This document shows positions 1 to 9,500 of a stretch of DNA of 64,000 nucleotides, in pieces. The notes under the pieces were generated by a model. It had not been told where the DNA came from. It worked only from the letters and a program-made list of their open reading frames with translations, and did not search any database. The translations under genes and the position numbers were made by a program. This DNA comes from Rhodanobacter sp. FW104-R8 (GTDB taxonomy: Bacteria > Pseudomonadota > Gammaproteobacteria > Xanthomonadales > Rhodanobacteraceae), in contig NZ_LVJR01000029.1 in assembly GCF_001617365.1 (NCBI RefSeq), positions 1 to 64,000 on the forward strand. The letters run 5' to 3'. Within the stretch, counting starts at the first letter, position 1, and each line of letters opens with the position of its first letter.

Positions 1-35
1 AGGTGTCGCAAGTTCGATCCTTGCATCGCCCACCA
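1..35 (+). tRNA. tRNA 3' end (partial, probably tRNA-Val)
   Basis: The window opens inside a tRNA gene. A T arm with 5-bp stem GCAAG/CTTGC and loop TTCGATC is followed by the 3' acceptor strand ATCGCCC (25-31), the discriminator A and an encoded CCA (33-35). The anticodon lies outside the window. The Val assignment is an inference from the acceptor strand and from the related decayed copy downstream, whose anticodon-loop-like segment reads TTCACAC (CAC). Identity is uncertain, but the tRNA 3' end itself is clear. Confidence 0.8.
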
Positions 36-43
36 CCGATCCA

Positions 44-68
44 GAAACCGGCCCCCGCGGCCGGTTTC
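44..68 (+). terminator. terminator-like hairpin after the tRNA
   Basis: A perfect 10-bp stem GAAACCGGCC (44-53) / GGCCGGTTTC (59-68) lies 9 bases after the tRNA CCA. The downstream T-run is short, so this is a probable intrinsic terminator or 3' processing hairpin for the tRNA transcript. Confidence 0.55.
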
Positions 69-89
69 GTCGTTCAAGTACCATCAAAT

Positions 90-160
90 GCGCAGCGTGC
101 GTGTAGCAACGGGCACTTCACACGGCAGGTGTCACACAACGATCCTTGTACCGCCCACCA
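90..160 (+). pseudogene. degenerate tRNA copy (Val-CAC-like)
   Basis: Positions 127-160 align with the tRNA 3' end at 1-35: both begin AGGTGTC and end in GATCCTTG...CGCCCACCA. In the second copy the T loop is damaged: the TTCGATC loop has become AACGATC and the stem is shortened. Upstream, 115-126 resembles an anticodon arm with TTCACAC, and the match fades towards about 90. This looks like a decayed tandem tRNA gene rather than a functional one. The 5' boundary is approximate. Confidence 0.6.
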
Positions 161-170
161 TCGAATCCAG

Positions 171-205
171 CGAACAAGGGCCCGGCATCGCCAGGCCCTT
201 GTTCG
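171..205. terminator. 12-bp terminator-like hairpin
   Basis: A perfect stem CGAACAAGGGCC (171-182) pairs with GGCCCTTGTTCG (194-205) around an 11-base loop, with TTT following on the plus strand. It lies between the decayed tRNA and the stop codon of the minus-strand GAF/GGDEF/EAL gene, so it could stop transcription from either side. Confidence 0.6.
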
Positions 206-225
206 TTTCGGCGGGCGCGTACCCC

Positions 226-3200
226 TCAGGGATGCAGGTTGCCGAGCACGTGTTCGACCAGCAGCGCGAGGAAGGCTTCGCGCTCGCGACGGTAGCCGGG
301 GTCGAACGGGCCGGCCATCGCCGCGACGTGCATCGTCCGGTGGCCGGCATTCATCGCCGCATCGAGCCCCGGGCGCTGCAGGTATTCGCCGGGGTCGCAG
401 TTGACCTGCGCATGCCGGGCCCAGAACGCCGGCTCGGCCGGCAAGGCAATGAACTGCTCCTCCCAGCGCAGCTCGCCGGCGAGCGCGCCCAGCCCGGTCT
501 GCGGCCATGCGGCGGAGCCCTGCCCCCACCGGTGATCCGCCAGCCAGGCGGGCAACGCGTCGACGGGCATCGGTCGCGCCAGCGCATAGCCCTGGCCGAA
601 ATCCGCGCCGAGGATCGTCGCAGCCTCGATCAGATCGGGCGACTCCAGCCCCTCGACGACCACTTCGAGCCGCAGGTCGTGCCCGATCCGGATCAGCTGG
701 CGGATGAAACGCAGGGTGCCCAGCGGATCCTGCCGAACCTGGCTGACGATGGCCTGGTCGATCTTGATCCGGTCGAATGGCCACTGGCGCAGGCGGATGA
801 GCGAGCTGTAGCCCGCACCGAGGTCGTCTTCGACCAGGCGCACGCCCAGGGCCTTGAGCGACTGCATGCCCGAATCCTGCGGCACGGCGGCATGCTCGGT
901 GCCGATCGGCGATTCGAGTATCTCGAACAGCAGCGCCTGCGCCGCACAGCCACTGCTGGCGATCACCGCCGCCGCCGCCTCGGCATAGCGCGGATCCTCC
1001 AGTGCGGCCGCGGGCGCGTTCACCGAAACGTCCAGCGCATGGCCCGCCTGCAACAGCGCTGCGCGGCAGGCGACGGCCTGGGCCAACCCCTGGCGGAACA
1101 GCACGAGCAAATCGTCCGCACCCAACGCGGGAAGAAACCTGGCCGGCGCCAGCAGCTCGCCCTCGTCGCGCAACCGTGCCAGCGCCTCGATCTCGGTAAT
1201 CCGGCCATCGGCAAGCCTGACCAGCGGCTGGTAGTGCATCTGCAGCGCGTCGGTCGCGACCATCGCGCGCCAGCGCTCGCGCACGAAGAACGGCAGCAGC
1301 TCGGTGCCCTGGCGCGGCGGCGCCAGGCGCGCCAGGGCGAGATCCAGCACGGTCTTGATCTGCTCGAGGAAAGCGCGCTGGTCCTCGCTGTGGAAACCGC
1401 CGGCGTACGGGCTGTACACGGTCAGCACCACCGCCGGCTGCAGCGGCGACGGGCACAGCGGAATGGCGACGTTGGAGACCACGCCGAGGCTCAATGCGAT
1501 GTCGCGCCAACCTGCCATCGACGGGTCGCTCGCGTAATGGGCGCACCGCTGGATCGTCGCCGTGCGCCAGGCGCGCCCGCTGGGACCCTGCCCTTCCGGC
1601 TGGTCCGCATCGACCCGGATCGGCGGTGCGTTGCCGCAGACCAGCGCGTGCAGGTATTCGGCAAACGCCGTTCCCGCCACTGCCTCGTAGGTCAGCTGGC
1701 CCGACGCATCCGGGCGCCCCGCCGAACAGGCGATGATTTCCTCGTGCGACACCAGGATGTCGGCCACACCCTGGATCAGTTCCAGGTAGCCCTCGGCCGA
1801 CCACGCCAGCGCATTGATCCTGGCCAGCAAGGCCACCCGGCGGCGCTGCAGCGCGCGCATGCTTTCCAGTTGCCACTGCCGCTCCATGCCCAGCCGCTGC
1901 AGCAAAACCGCCAGCGCGCGGCGTTCGGTCTGGCCGACGCCGGCCAGCGTGGTGGCCAGGATGTCGCGCAACTGCTCGATCGCCTCCAGCAGCCAGACTT
2001 CCTCGAGCCCGCAGGCCGCATGGAACAGGCCGGTCCGGGTCGCCCGGGCGCGGTGGCCGGCCATATCGAGGTCCGCCCGCAGCAGGGTCTGCAGATGCAG
2101 CAGCAGGTGCTGCTCGAACACCCGCACATCCGCGGCCGGAAGCAGGTCCAGCAACCTGGCGATGCCGTCATGCGAATGCAGCCCGGCATGGAAGATTTCC
2201 ACGATACCCGGCAACCGCGGCTCCCATGCCTGGCTGCAGCCGCCCAGCAGCATGGCGGCATGTTCGCCATAAGGCGAGGCGGCGGCATCCAGCTCGTCGG
2301 CCTGGTCCGTCACGCCATGGGGCGAAACCAGCGACCACCAGCGCGAGCGGTGCCGTTTGCGCGACTTCACCTGGTACATCGCCTGATCGGCACGGCGCAG
2401 CAGCTGCTCGCCGGTGGCCTGGACCTCGCCGGAGTACAGCGCGATGCCCAGGCTGGCGCCCACCGAGATGGCCTGGCCATCGATCGCCAGCGGACGCCGC
2501 AGGGCCCCGCTGACCCGCTCCAGCAGGCCGTCGAGATCCTCCTCGCGCTCGAGATCCTCGAATACCAGCACGAACTCGTCGCCGCCCAGCCGGGCCACGT
2601 AGTCGCCGGCGCGAAGCATCTGCCGGAACCGTTCCGCCACCTCGGCCAGCAGACGGTCGCCCACGGCATGGCCGTGGCGGTCGTTGATCGGCTTCAGATC
2701 GTCCAGGTCGAGCAGCCCCACCGCGACCATGCGCCCGCGGCGCCTGGCGCGATCCAGCACGATCTCGAGGTGCCGATCCAGCGCACGGCGGTTGGGCAGG
2801 CCGGTGAGATCGTCGTGCAGGGCCAGGTAGGTCTGCCGCTCCTGCTCCTGCAGCAGGGCGTGCCGCTGTGCGTGCTGGCGCAACGCCAGCCCGGTCGCGT
2901 CGGCGATCTCGTCCAGCAGGCGGCACATCTCGCCGTCGAAGGCATCCGGCTCGACGGTTACCACGACGAATACGCCGGTCGGCGCCCGCGCCGTGCCGAT
3001 CGCATCGGCGGGGGATGCAAACAGCGGCCAGCATCCCACCGCACCGGCGTGCTCGAGCAATTCCTTGCGGAAGGCCCTGGCGGACCGCGGCGCGCCGCGT
3101 GGGTGGCGCCGGATGACCGGCGCGCCCTGCATGAAGGCCTGTGTCGGCGTAAGCACGGTGGGACCGTCGTCGTGCCGCGGCGGCAGGGGCAGGCCGCGCA

Positions 3201-3957
3201 GGATGTCCGCGATCGGCCCGACCAGGGCCACCCGCCGCAGCATGTGGTCGGCGCCATCGGCCGCGAACACGTCGACCGCGGCGGCACCGGCAATGTCGGC
3301 CAGCGCCTGGGCCAGCGTGCGGTAGACCGATTCCGGATCAGGCTGCTCGAGCAAGGCGCGCTGGATCGTGCGCTGTGCATCACGGTAGCGGCTCATCCGC
3401 ACGCTGCGCTCCAGCAGCAGCTGGTGGTCCCAGAACCGGCCCAGCTCGTCGACCAGTCGCTGCGCCCAGTCGAGCAATTCCCGGCTCAGACCGGGCCCGT
3501 CGTCGCGGGAATAGGCGGCCAGTACCAGCTGGCCATCGTCCCGCGTCCTCGATGCGGCCACGATGCAGGAGCCGAAACCGTGCCGCTGCGCGGCGTCGCG
3601 CCATGGCGCGAACTCCGTCGCATCGACCGAAGTCACCCGGGCCTGCTCCTGGCGCAATACCATCGCCACCGGCCCGCGACCGCCGGGCTCGGATTCATCC
3701 GTGCTGAGGCGCAGCGCGGCGGCATAGTCCGCGGCGGGTCCCGCCGCCGCCAGGACCTCGACATTGCTGTGCCCCGGTTCGCGCCGCCCGATCCAGACCA
3801 GCGGAAGATCCATGGTCGAGGCCAGGATGCCCGCGATCGTGACCATGATCAGGCGTCGGTCGCGATCCGGCGCCGCACGCAGCAGCGCGAGGGTCTCCGC
3901 CACGCTCCGGTAGAAGCGTTCGCGAAGCTCGCCGCGTGCCTGTTCCTGGCTGTTCAT
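226..3957 (-). CDS. GAF/GGDEF/EAL c-di-GMP turnover protein
   Basis: This 1243-residue multidomain signalling protein has no obvious signal peptide or membrane segment, so it is probably cytoplasmic. By eye the order is GAF-like (about 35-190), GAF-like (about 210-370), GGDEF (about 380-540), a long helical region (about 590-730), GAF-like (about 740-890), EAL (about 905-1150) and a 90-residue tail. The GGDEF motif is intact at 458-462, and RAGD sits exactly five residues before it, matching an inhibitory I-site. The EAL domain keeps EALAR (from 924), EDDLGAGYSSL, RIKID and VEGLES, so both synthesis and hydrolysis of c-di-GMP are possible. The inputs to the GAF and helical domains are unknown. 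The gene stands alone beside a tRNA. Confidence 0.9.
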   Translation of the reverse strand: MNSQEQARGELRERFYRSVAETLALLRAAPDRDRRLIMVTIAGILASTMDLPLVWIGRREPGHSNVEVLAAAGPAADYAAALRLSTDESEPGGRGPVAMVLRQEQARVTSVDATEFAPWRDAAQRHGFGSCIVAASRTRDDGQLVLAAYSRDDGPGLSRELLDWAQRLVDELGRFWDHQLLLERSVRMSRYRDAQRTIQRALLEQPDPESVYRTLAQALADIAGAAAVDVFAADGADHMLRRVALVGPIADILRGLPLPPRHDDGPTVLTPTQAFMQGAPVIRRHPRGAPRSARAFRKELLEHAGAVGCWPLFASPADAIGTARAPTGVFVVVTVEPDAFDGEMCRLLDEIADATGLALRQHAQRHALLQEQERQTYLALHDDLTGLPNRRALDRHLEIVLDRARRRGRMVAVGLLDLDDLKPINDRHGHAVGDRLLAEVAERFRQMLRAGDYVARLGGDEFVLVFEDLEREEDLDGLLERVSGALRRPLAIDGQAISVGASLGIALYSGEVQATGEQLLRRADQAMYQVKSRKRHRSRWWSLVSPHGVTDQADELDAAASPYGEHAAMLLGGCSQAWEPRLPGIVEIFHAGLHSHDGIARLLDLLPAADVRVFEQHLLLHLQTLLRADLDMAGHRARATRTGLFHAACGLEEVWLLEAIEQLRDILATTLAGVGQTERRALAVLLQRLGMERQWQLESMRALQRRRVALLARINALAWSAEGYLELIQGVADILVSHEEIIACSAGRPDASGQLTYEAVAGTAFAEYLHALVCGNAPPIRVDADQPEGQGPSGRAWRTATIQRCAHYASDPSMAGWRDIALSLGVVSNVAIPLCPSPLQPAVVLTVYSPYAGGFHSEDQRAFLEQIKTVLDLALARLAPPRQGTELLPFFVRERWRAMVATDALQMHYQPLVRLADGRITEIEALARLRDEGELLAPARFLPALGADDLLVLFRQGLAQAVACRAALLQAGHALDVSVNAPAAALEDPRYAEAAAAVIASSGCAAQALLFEILESPIGTEHAAVPQDSGMQSLKALGVRLVEDDLGAGYSSLIRLRQWPFDRIKIDQAIVSQVRQDPLGTLRFIRQLIRIGHDLRLEVVVEGLESPDLIEAATILGADFGQGYALARPMPVDALPAWLADHRWGQGSAAWPQTGLGALAGELRWEEQFIALPAEPAFWARHAQVNCDPGEYLQRPGLDAAMNAGHRTMHVAAMAGPFDPGYRREREAFLALLVEHVLGNLHP

Positions 3958-4076
3958 CCGCCTGCCGATTTCCCCGAACGAACAAACGGTGCACCGATTG
4001 TCGGCCTACTTCATCATGGCAGCACGCATTAATCCACCGCGCCGACGGCACCCCGCACGGCCCGGACTGGTGCCGT

Positions 4077-5354
4077 TCACCCGGCCGGCGCGTGCTCCCC
4101 GCACGTCCGGGCGCGCTTGCGCATCAGCTCGCGCTCGCGCCGGTTCATGGCCAGTGCGGCCGCCCGCTCGAATTCCCGGCGCGCCTCGTCGACGCGGCCC
4201 AGCCGGGCCAGCAAATCGCCCCGCACCGCGGGCAGCAGGTGGTATCTCTGCAGGCTCGGCTCGTCGACCAGGGCATCGGCCAGTTCGAGGCCCGCTGCCG
4301 CGCCGCCCGCCATGCCCACGGCCACCGCACGGTTGAGTTCGACGATCGGCGACGGCGCCACCCGGGCCAGGGTCGCATACAGCGCGGCGATGCCCGGCCA
4401 ATCGGTTTCCCCGCTGGTCAGCGCACGCGCGTGGCAGGCGGCGATCGCCGCCTGCAGCGCATACGGGCCCAGCGCGCCACCCAGCTTCCGGGCCTGCTCA
4501 AGCGCGGCCAGACCGCGGCGGATCAGCAACCGGTCCCACAACGCCCGATCCTGCTCCAGCAGCAGGATCGGCTCCCCGCTCGCATCCACGCGTGCGCGTG
4601 AACGCGAGGCCTGCAGTTCCATCAACGCCACCAGGCCATGCACCTCGGGCTCGCGCGGCATCAGGCCGGCCAGCACCCGGCCCAGGCGCAGGGCGTCCTC
4701 GCACAAGGCCGGGCGCATCCAGTCGTCGCCGGCGGTGGCCGAGTAGCCCTCGTTGAAGATCAGGTAAATCACCCCGAGCACCGACGAAAGGCGTGCGGCA
4801 AGCTCGTCGCCGCGGGGCACCTCGTACGCCACCGCGGCCTTGGCCAGGCTGCGCTTGGCGCGAACGATGCGCTGCGCGATGGTCGGCTCGGGCACCAGGA
4901 AGGCGCGCGCGATTTCCTCCGTGGTCAGGCCGCCGAGCAGGCGCAGGGTCAGCGCCACGCGCGCCTCCATGGAAAGCAGCGGATGGCAGGCGGTGAAGAT
5001 CAGCCGCAGCAGGTCGTCGCCGAACGGGTCGTCCAGCGCCGCCTCGTCCGCGGACCTTGCACATTCCTGCTCGTGTTCCAGCTCGTGCATCAGCTGCTCG
5101 TGCTTGCGTTCGAGCAGCTTGCTGCGGCGCAGCCGATCGATCGCGCGATGCTTCGCGGTGGTCATCAGCCACGCGCCGGGATTGTCCGGCACGCCGGTAT
5201 GCGGCCACTGTTCCAGCGCCACCACCAGCGCATCCTGCGCCAGCTCCTCGGCCAGGCCGACATCGCGCAGCATGCGGGCGAGGCCGGCGATCAACCGGGC
5301 CGACTCGATCCGCCAGACGGCGTCGATGGTGCGATGGGTATCGGTCACGCTCAT
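4077..5354 (-). CDS. ECF42-type RNA polymerase sigma factor with TPR-like tail
   Basis: This 425-residue extracytoplasmic-function sigma factor has region 2 with the typical run NPGAWLMTTAKHRAIDRLRR (about 62-82). Region 4 reads LTTEEIARAFLVPEPTIAQR (about 143-162), the DNA-binding helix-turn-helix. A long helical extension of more than 200 residues follows (DUF6596/TPR-like), which distinguishes the ECF42 group. No anti-sigma gene is adjacent. As is known for ECF42, its neighbours are YCII/DGPF-domain proteins, here two genes upstream on the same strand (92-bp gap). The C-terminal extension is thought to replace an anti-sigma factor in this group. The inducing signal is not visible. Confidence 0.92.
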   Translation of the reverse strand: MSVTDTHRTIDAVWRIESARLIAGLARMLRDVGLAEELAQDALVVALEQWPHTGVPDNPGAWLMTTAKHRAIDRLRRSKLLERKHEQLMHELEHEQECARSADEAALDDPFGDDLLRLIFTACHPLLSMEARVALTLRLLGGLTTEEIARAFLVPEPTIAQRIVRAKRSLAKAAVAYEVPRGDELAARLSSVLGVIYLIFNEGYSATAGDDWMRPALCEDALRLGRVLAGLMPREPEVHGLVALMELQASRSRARVDASGEPILLLEQDRALWDRLLIRRGLAALEQARKLGGALGPYALQAAIAACHARALTSGETDWPGIAALYATLARVAPSPIVELNRAVAVGMAGGAAAGLELADALVDEPSLQRYHLLPAVRGDLLARLGRVDEARREFERAAALAMNRRERELMRKRARTCGEHAPAG

Positions 5355-5446
5355 GGCGACCGATCACACCATCCCCACCGCGCCGGCGCAAGGCCGTTCC
5401 TGCTTCCGGCCCACGCCCGCCTGCGAGGCCGGTCCCGCGGCCTCGC

Positions 5447-5905
5447 TCAGGACGCGGCGACGGGGCGGCGGCGGGGGCCGCCCCGCTCCGCGCCGTGCGC
5501 GCGCACGGCGGCGTCCCGGGTCAATTCCCGCTGCACGTCGACGGCAAGGTCGGCGAACTCCTGCACCCGCTGCACTTCGATGGTCTCGCCGGCCGCCGCC
5601 GGGCACCGCGAGGCCCAGGCGATGGCCTCGTCCCGCGACGCGACATCGACCATCCAGTAGCCGGCGGGCACGCCCATCGTTCCGCTGCGCGGACCATCGA
5701 CGAGCTCGGCCCCGCCGCCGGCGAAGAAGATGCGCGCGCCCATCGAGGGCGGGCACAACCCGTCCAGCGCAACCAGCACGCCGGCCTGCCACAAGGCGTG
5801 GTTGTACCGCGCCATCGCGGCCGCGCCATCGGCATCGGACCCGTTCCCCGGCGCCTCGCCCTCGACCGCGCCGGCGCCGGGGATCAGCCACATCATGAAA
5901 CGCAT
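5447..5905 (-). CDS. YCII/DGPF-domain protein (second copy)
   Basis: A 152-residue protein of the YCII-related DGPF family, starting at ATG (5903-5905) as MRFMMWLIPG with a GGGGAG ribosome-binding sequence just upstream. The open frame continues further up, but that part is an overlap with the preceding gene and has no family similarity. Family features are the ferredoxin-like start, AAMARYNHAL, and YWMVDVASRDEAIAWASRCP. The family signature Asp-Gly-Pro-Phe reads VDGPRSG here. Such proteins are associated with ECF42 sigma factors; their biochemical role is not established. It lies 49 bp after the first copy. Confidence 0.85.
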   Translation of the reverse strand: MRFMMWLIPGAGAVEGEAPGNGSDADGAAAMARYNHALWQAGVLVALDGLCPPSMGARIFFAGGGAELVDGPRSGTMGVPAGYWMVDVASRDEAIAWASRCPAAAGETIEVQRVQEFADLAVDVQRELTRDAAVRAHGAERGGPRRRPVAAS

Positions 5906-5954
5906 GGCGGTTGCTCCCCGGCGCGCCCTTGCCAGGACCGGCCCTCGACCCGGC

Positions 5955-6374
5955 TCATGACTTCGCCGCGATCTGCGCGCGCAGCCGCTCCTCCTGCTCG
6001 CGCAGTTCGGGCGTGAACTCGGCGCCGAAATCCTCGGCCTCGAACACCTGGCGGACCTCGATCTCGGCATCGTCGTCGAACGGCGCGCGCTTGAGCCACT
6101 CGATCGCCTCCTGCATCGACTTCACCTGCCACAGCCAGAAGCCGGCAATCAGCTCCTTGGTCTCCGCGAACGGCCCGTCGATGACCGTGCGCGCATGCCC
6201 CGAGAACTTCACCCGCACGCCCTTCGAACTGGGCTGCAGGCCCTCGCCCGCCAGCATGATGCCGGCCTTCACCAGCTCCTCGTTGTAGCGGCCCATCGCG
6301 GTCAGCAGCTGCTCGCCGGGCATCACGCCGGCTTCCGAGTCCGGGGTCGCCTTCACTATCACCATGCATCGCAT
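5955..6374 (-). CDS. YCII/DGPF-domain protein (first copy)
   Basis: A 139-residue YCII/DGPF protein starting MRCMVIVKATPDSEAG, with GAAGGAG ten bases upstream of the ATG. It carries the complete signature IDGPFAETKELIAGFWLWQV, followed by a helix with EAIEWLKRAPF. It is the first gene of a three-gene unit with the second DGPF copy and the ECF42 sigma factor, and divergent from recC. It probably acts in the regulatory circuit of that sigma factor, but the direct activity is unknown. Confidence 0.88.
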   Translation of the reverse strand: MRCMVIVKATPDSEAGVMPGEQLLTAMGRYNEELVKAGIMLAGEGLQPSSKGVRVKFSGHARTVIDGPFAETKELIAGFWLWQVKSMQEAIEWLKRAPFDDDAEIEVRQVFEAEDFGAEFTPELREQEERLRAQIAAKS

Positions 6375-6545
6375 CGTCGTGTCTCCTTCGAATGAGTGGG
6401 AGCCAGGCAGGCCATCCCGGCTCTATGCGAATGACGAACGGCGGACCGGCAAATCGACACGCCGCCCCGCCTGCCGGCCGCCATCGCAAACGATGAGCCG
6501 CGGCTCGGTATGCTGTGCGGGTTGCGTCAACCAGGGCAGGAAGGC

Positions 6546-9500
6546 ATGAGGGACAACCCGGGCGGACTGATCGTCCACCGCGGCAGCCGCACCGAGCGGC
6601 TGGCCGATGCACTGGCGCTGCAGCTCGAAGCGCAGCGGCCGGCCAATCCGCTGGCGGCACAGACCGTGGTGGTGGCGCATCCGGGGCTGCAGCGCTGGCT
6701 GCTCGGCCATCTTGCGCAGCGCAGCGGGCCGCATGGCGGGCACGGCATCGCCGCCAACATCGAGATGATCCTGCCGTGGCAATGGTTCGAGCGCGCGGCC
6801 CGCCGCGTGCTGGGCGACGAGGCGCTGATCGGCGGCGCGTACCGGCACGAACTGCTGCGCTGGCGCCTGCTGGCAGCGCTACCCTCGCTGAAGGCGCCGG
6901 AGGTCGCCGCCTACCTGGCCGGCGACGACGCCGCGCGGCGCGGCTTCCAGCTGGCCGAGCACCTGGCCGGCCTGTACACCCAGTACCTGATCTACCGGCC
7001 GGACTGGATCCTCGACTGGGAGCAGCATCCCGCGCAGCACGGCGGCGACTGGCAGGCGGCGCTGTGGCAGCGGCTGCGGGCTGCCATCCCGCAGCCACAC
7101 CGCGCGCAGCGCAGCGCCGCCCTGCTGCAGGCGCTGCGCGCCGGCGGCGGGCTGGCCGGCGACCCGCCGCTGCACGTGTTCGGCGTCAGCCACCTGCCGC
7201 CCGACGTGCTGGCGGCGCTGCAGGCGACCGCGCTGCACACGCCGGTGCACCTGTATTTCCCCGACCCCTGCCGCGAGCACTGGGTCTATCTGCGCAAGCA
7301 ACGCTTCCTGCTCGCCCACGCGGACGACCCGGAGGCGCTGTATTACGAGGTCGGCCATCCGCTGCTGGTGGCGCTCGGCCGCATCGCGCAGGATTTCTGC
7401 CTGAGCCTGGACGAATGCGACGCGATCGACGAGCGCGACCCGCTCGACGAGGCCGAGCCGCTCGGCCGGGCCAGCTCGCTGCTAGACCGACTGCAGTCGA
7501 GCATCCGCTGCCTGCAGCCGGAGCTGGTGGGCGCGCCGATCCGCGAGCAACGGGCCGGCGGTGCCAGCCTGGAGGACATCCTGCCCGCGCTGAGCCACGA
7601 CGCCAGCCTGCGCGTGCACGCCTGCCATACCCGTCTGCGCGAGCTGGAGGTGCTGAAGAATGCCCTGCTGCGCTTCCTTGCCGACGATCCCGCCTTGCAG
7701 CACCGCGACATCGTGGTGATGGCGCCGGACATCGGCGCGTACGCACCGTACCTGGCGGCGGTATTCGGCGAGCCGGCGCAGTACCGCAGCGATCCGTTGC
7801 ACATTCCCTGGCACCTGGCCGACGTCGGGCTGGCGCAGGCGCACCCGCTGATGAACGCGTTTTCGCAGGTGCTGGACCTGGCCGAGAGCCGCTTCACGGT
7901 CAGCGAGGTGCTGGACTTCCTCGACGTGCCGGCGGTGGCGCGGCGCTTCGCGATCGACGCCGGTGGCCGCGACGCGCTGGAGCGCTGGCTGCGCCGCGCC
8001 CGCGTGGCGTGGGGCCTGGATGCCGCGATGAAGGCCGCGGCCGGCGCGGCCGCGGTCGACGCGAATTCATGGCAGTTCGGCCTCGACCGCATGTACGCCG
8101 GGTTGATCGTGGGCCAGGACGCGGATGGCGAACTGCTCGACGGCATCCTGCCGCTGCAGGGTATCGCCGGCGGCACGGTGGAGGCGCTGGGCCAGCTCGA
8201 CCGCCTGCTCGGCGAGCTGCGCCAGGTGCGTCACGCCTTTGCCGGCGCGCGCCCGCTGGCCGCGTGGAGCGCATGGCTGCTGGAGCGGCTCGATGCGCTG
8301 TTCCTCGCCGACCCGCGCGATGCCGCCGAGCAGAACGCGCTCGACGCCCTGCGCCGGCTCACCGCCGGCCTCGCCGGCCAGGCCGCCGAGGCCGATGTCC
8401 ACACGCCGTTGCCATGGAGCGTGGTGCGCGAGGCGTTGCGCGGCGCGCTCGACGCCATGCCGGAGCGGCAGGCCTTCCTGCTCGGCGGGGTGACCTTCTG
8501 CGGGCTGGTGCCGCAGCGCTCGATCCCGTTCCGCGTGGTCTGCCTGCTCGGCATGAACGAGGGCGAGTTCCCGCGCCCCGGCCACGACGCCGGCCTCAAC
8601 CGGATCCTCGGCCAACCGCGCCGCGGCGACCGCGACACTCGCAACGAGGATCGCTACCTGTTCCTGGAGGCGCTGATGTCCGCGCGCGACGCGCTGCACG
8701 TCAGCTACGTCGGCGAAGGCGTGCACGACGGCAAGCCGCGCAACCCCGCCGCACCGCTGGCCGAGCTGCTGCAGTTCCTCGACGAACAGCACGGCCTCGC
8801 CGCCGACGCCAAGGCCGAACGGCCCTGGCACGTGCGCCACCCGCTGCAGCCGTTCGACGCGCGCTACTACGAGCGCGATGCGCAGGGCCAGCCCCGCCAC
8901 GATCCGCGGCTGTTCTCGTACGAACCGACGTTCCTCGCCGCCGCGCCGGCCGGTGCCGGCTTGCCGCCCTTCCTCGACCCGCCGCGAGCCGCGCCGGAAA
9001 CCGTGGCCGGCGGCGAGATCAGCCTCGGCGCGCTCAAGCGCTTCTGGCGCGACCCCGTGCGTGACGCCCTGCAACGCGGCCAGGGCATCAGCCTGCAGGC
9101 ACTGGACGACAACGGCTGGCCGGACCGCGAACCGCTGGAGACGCCACTGGAGAAAATCGAGCGGGTCGACCACCGCCTGCTGTTCGAGGCGCTCGCCGCC
9201 GGCCGCGACGAACTGCCGGTCGAACCGCCGGCATGGCTCGCCCGCTCGGGCATGCTGGCTGGCGGCGCGATCGGCGAGCAGACCTGGATACGGCTGCGCG
9301 ACTCGCTGCGCCCCCTGCTCGCGCAGGCGCAACCGCTGTTTGCCGGCGGCAGCGCACAACCGCAGGCGCAGGCGATCGACCTTGACCTCGGCGACGGCCT
9401 GCGCCTGACCGGCGTGGTCGATCGGGTGTTCCATGGCGCCGGCGACAGTCTGCTGTGGTTCGACGCCCGCCCGGGGCGCGCTGCCCATCTGAAGGATCTG

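Noticed and set aside
1-160. Integrated element bounded by tRNA-derived att sites
   Set aside because: The two copies lie only 92 bp apart with no integrase in view; decay of a tandem tRNA is simpler.
88-4032. Very long plus-strand open frame opposite the GAF/GGDEF/EAL gene
   Set aside because: The product is Arg/Gln/His-rich without domains, and it mirrors the minus-strand gene with clear GGDEF and EAL motifs. High GC leaves antisense frames open.
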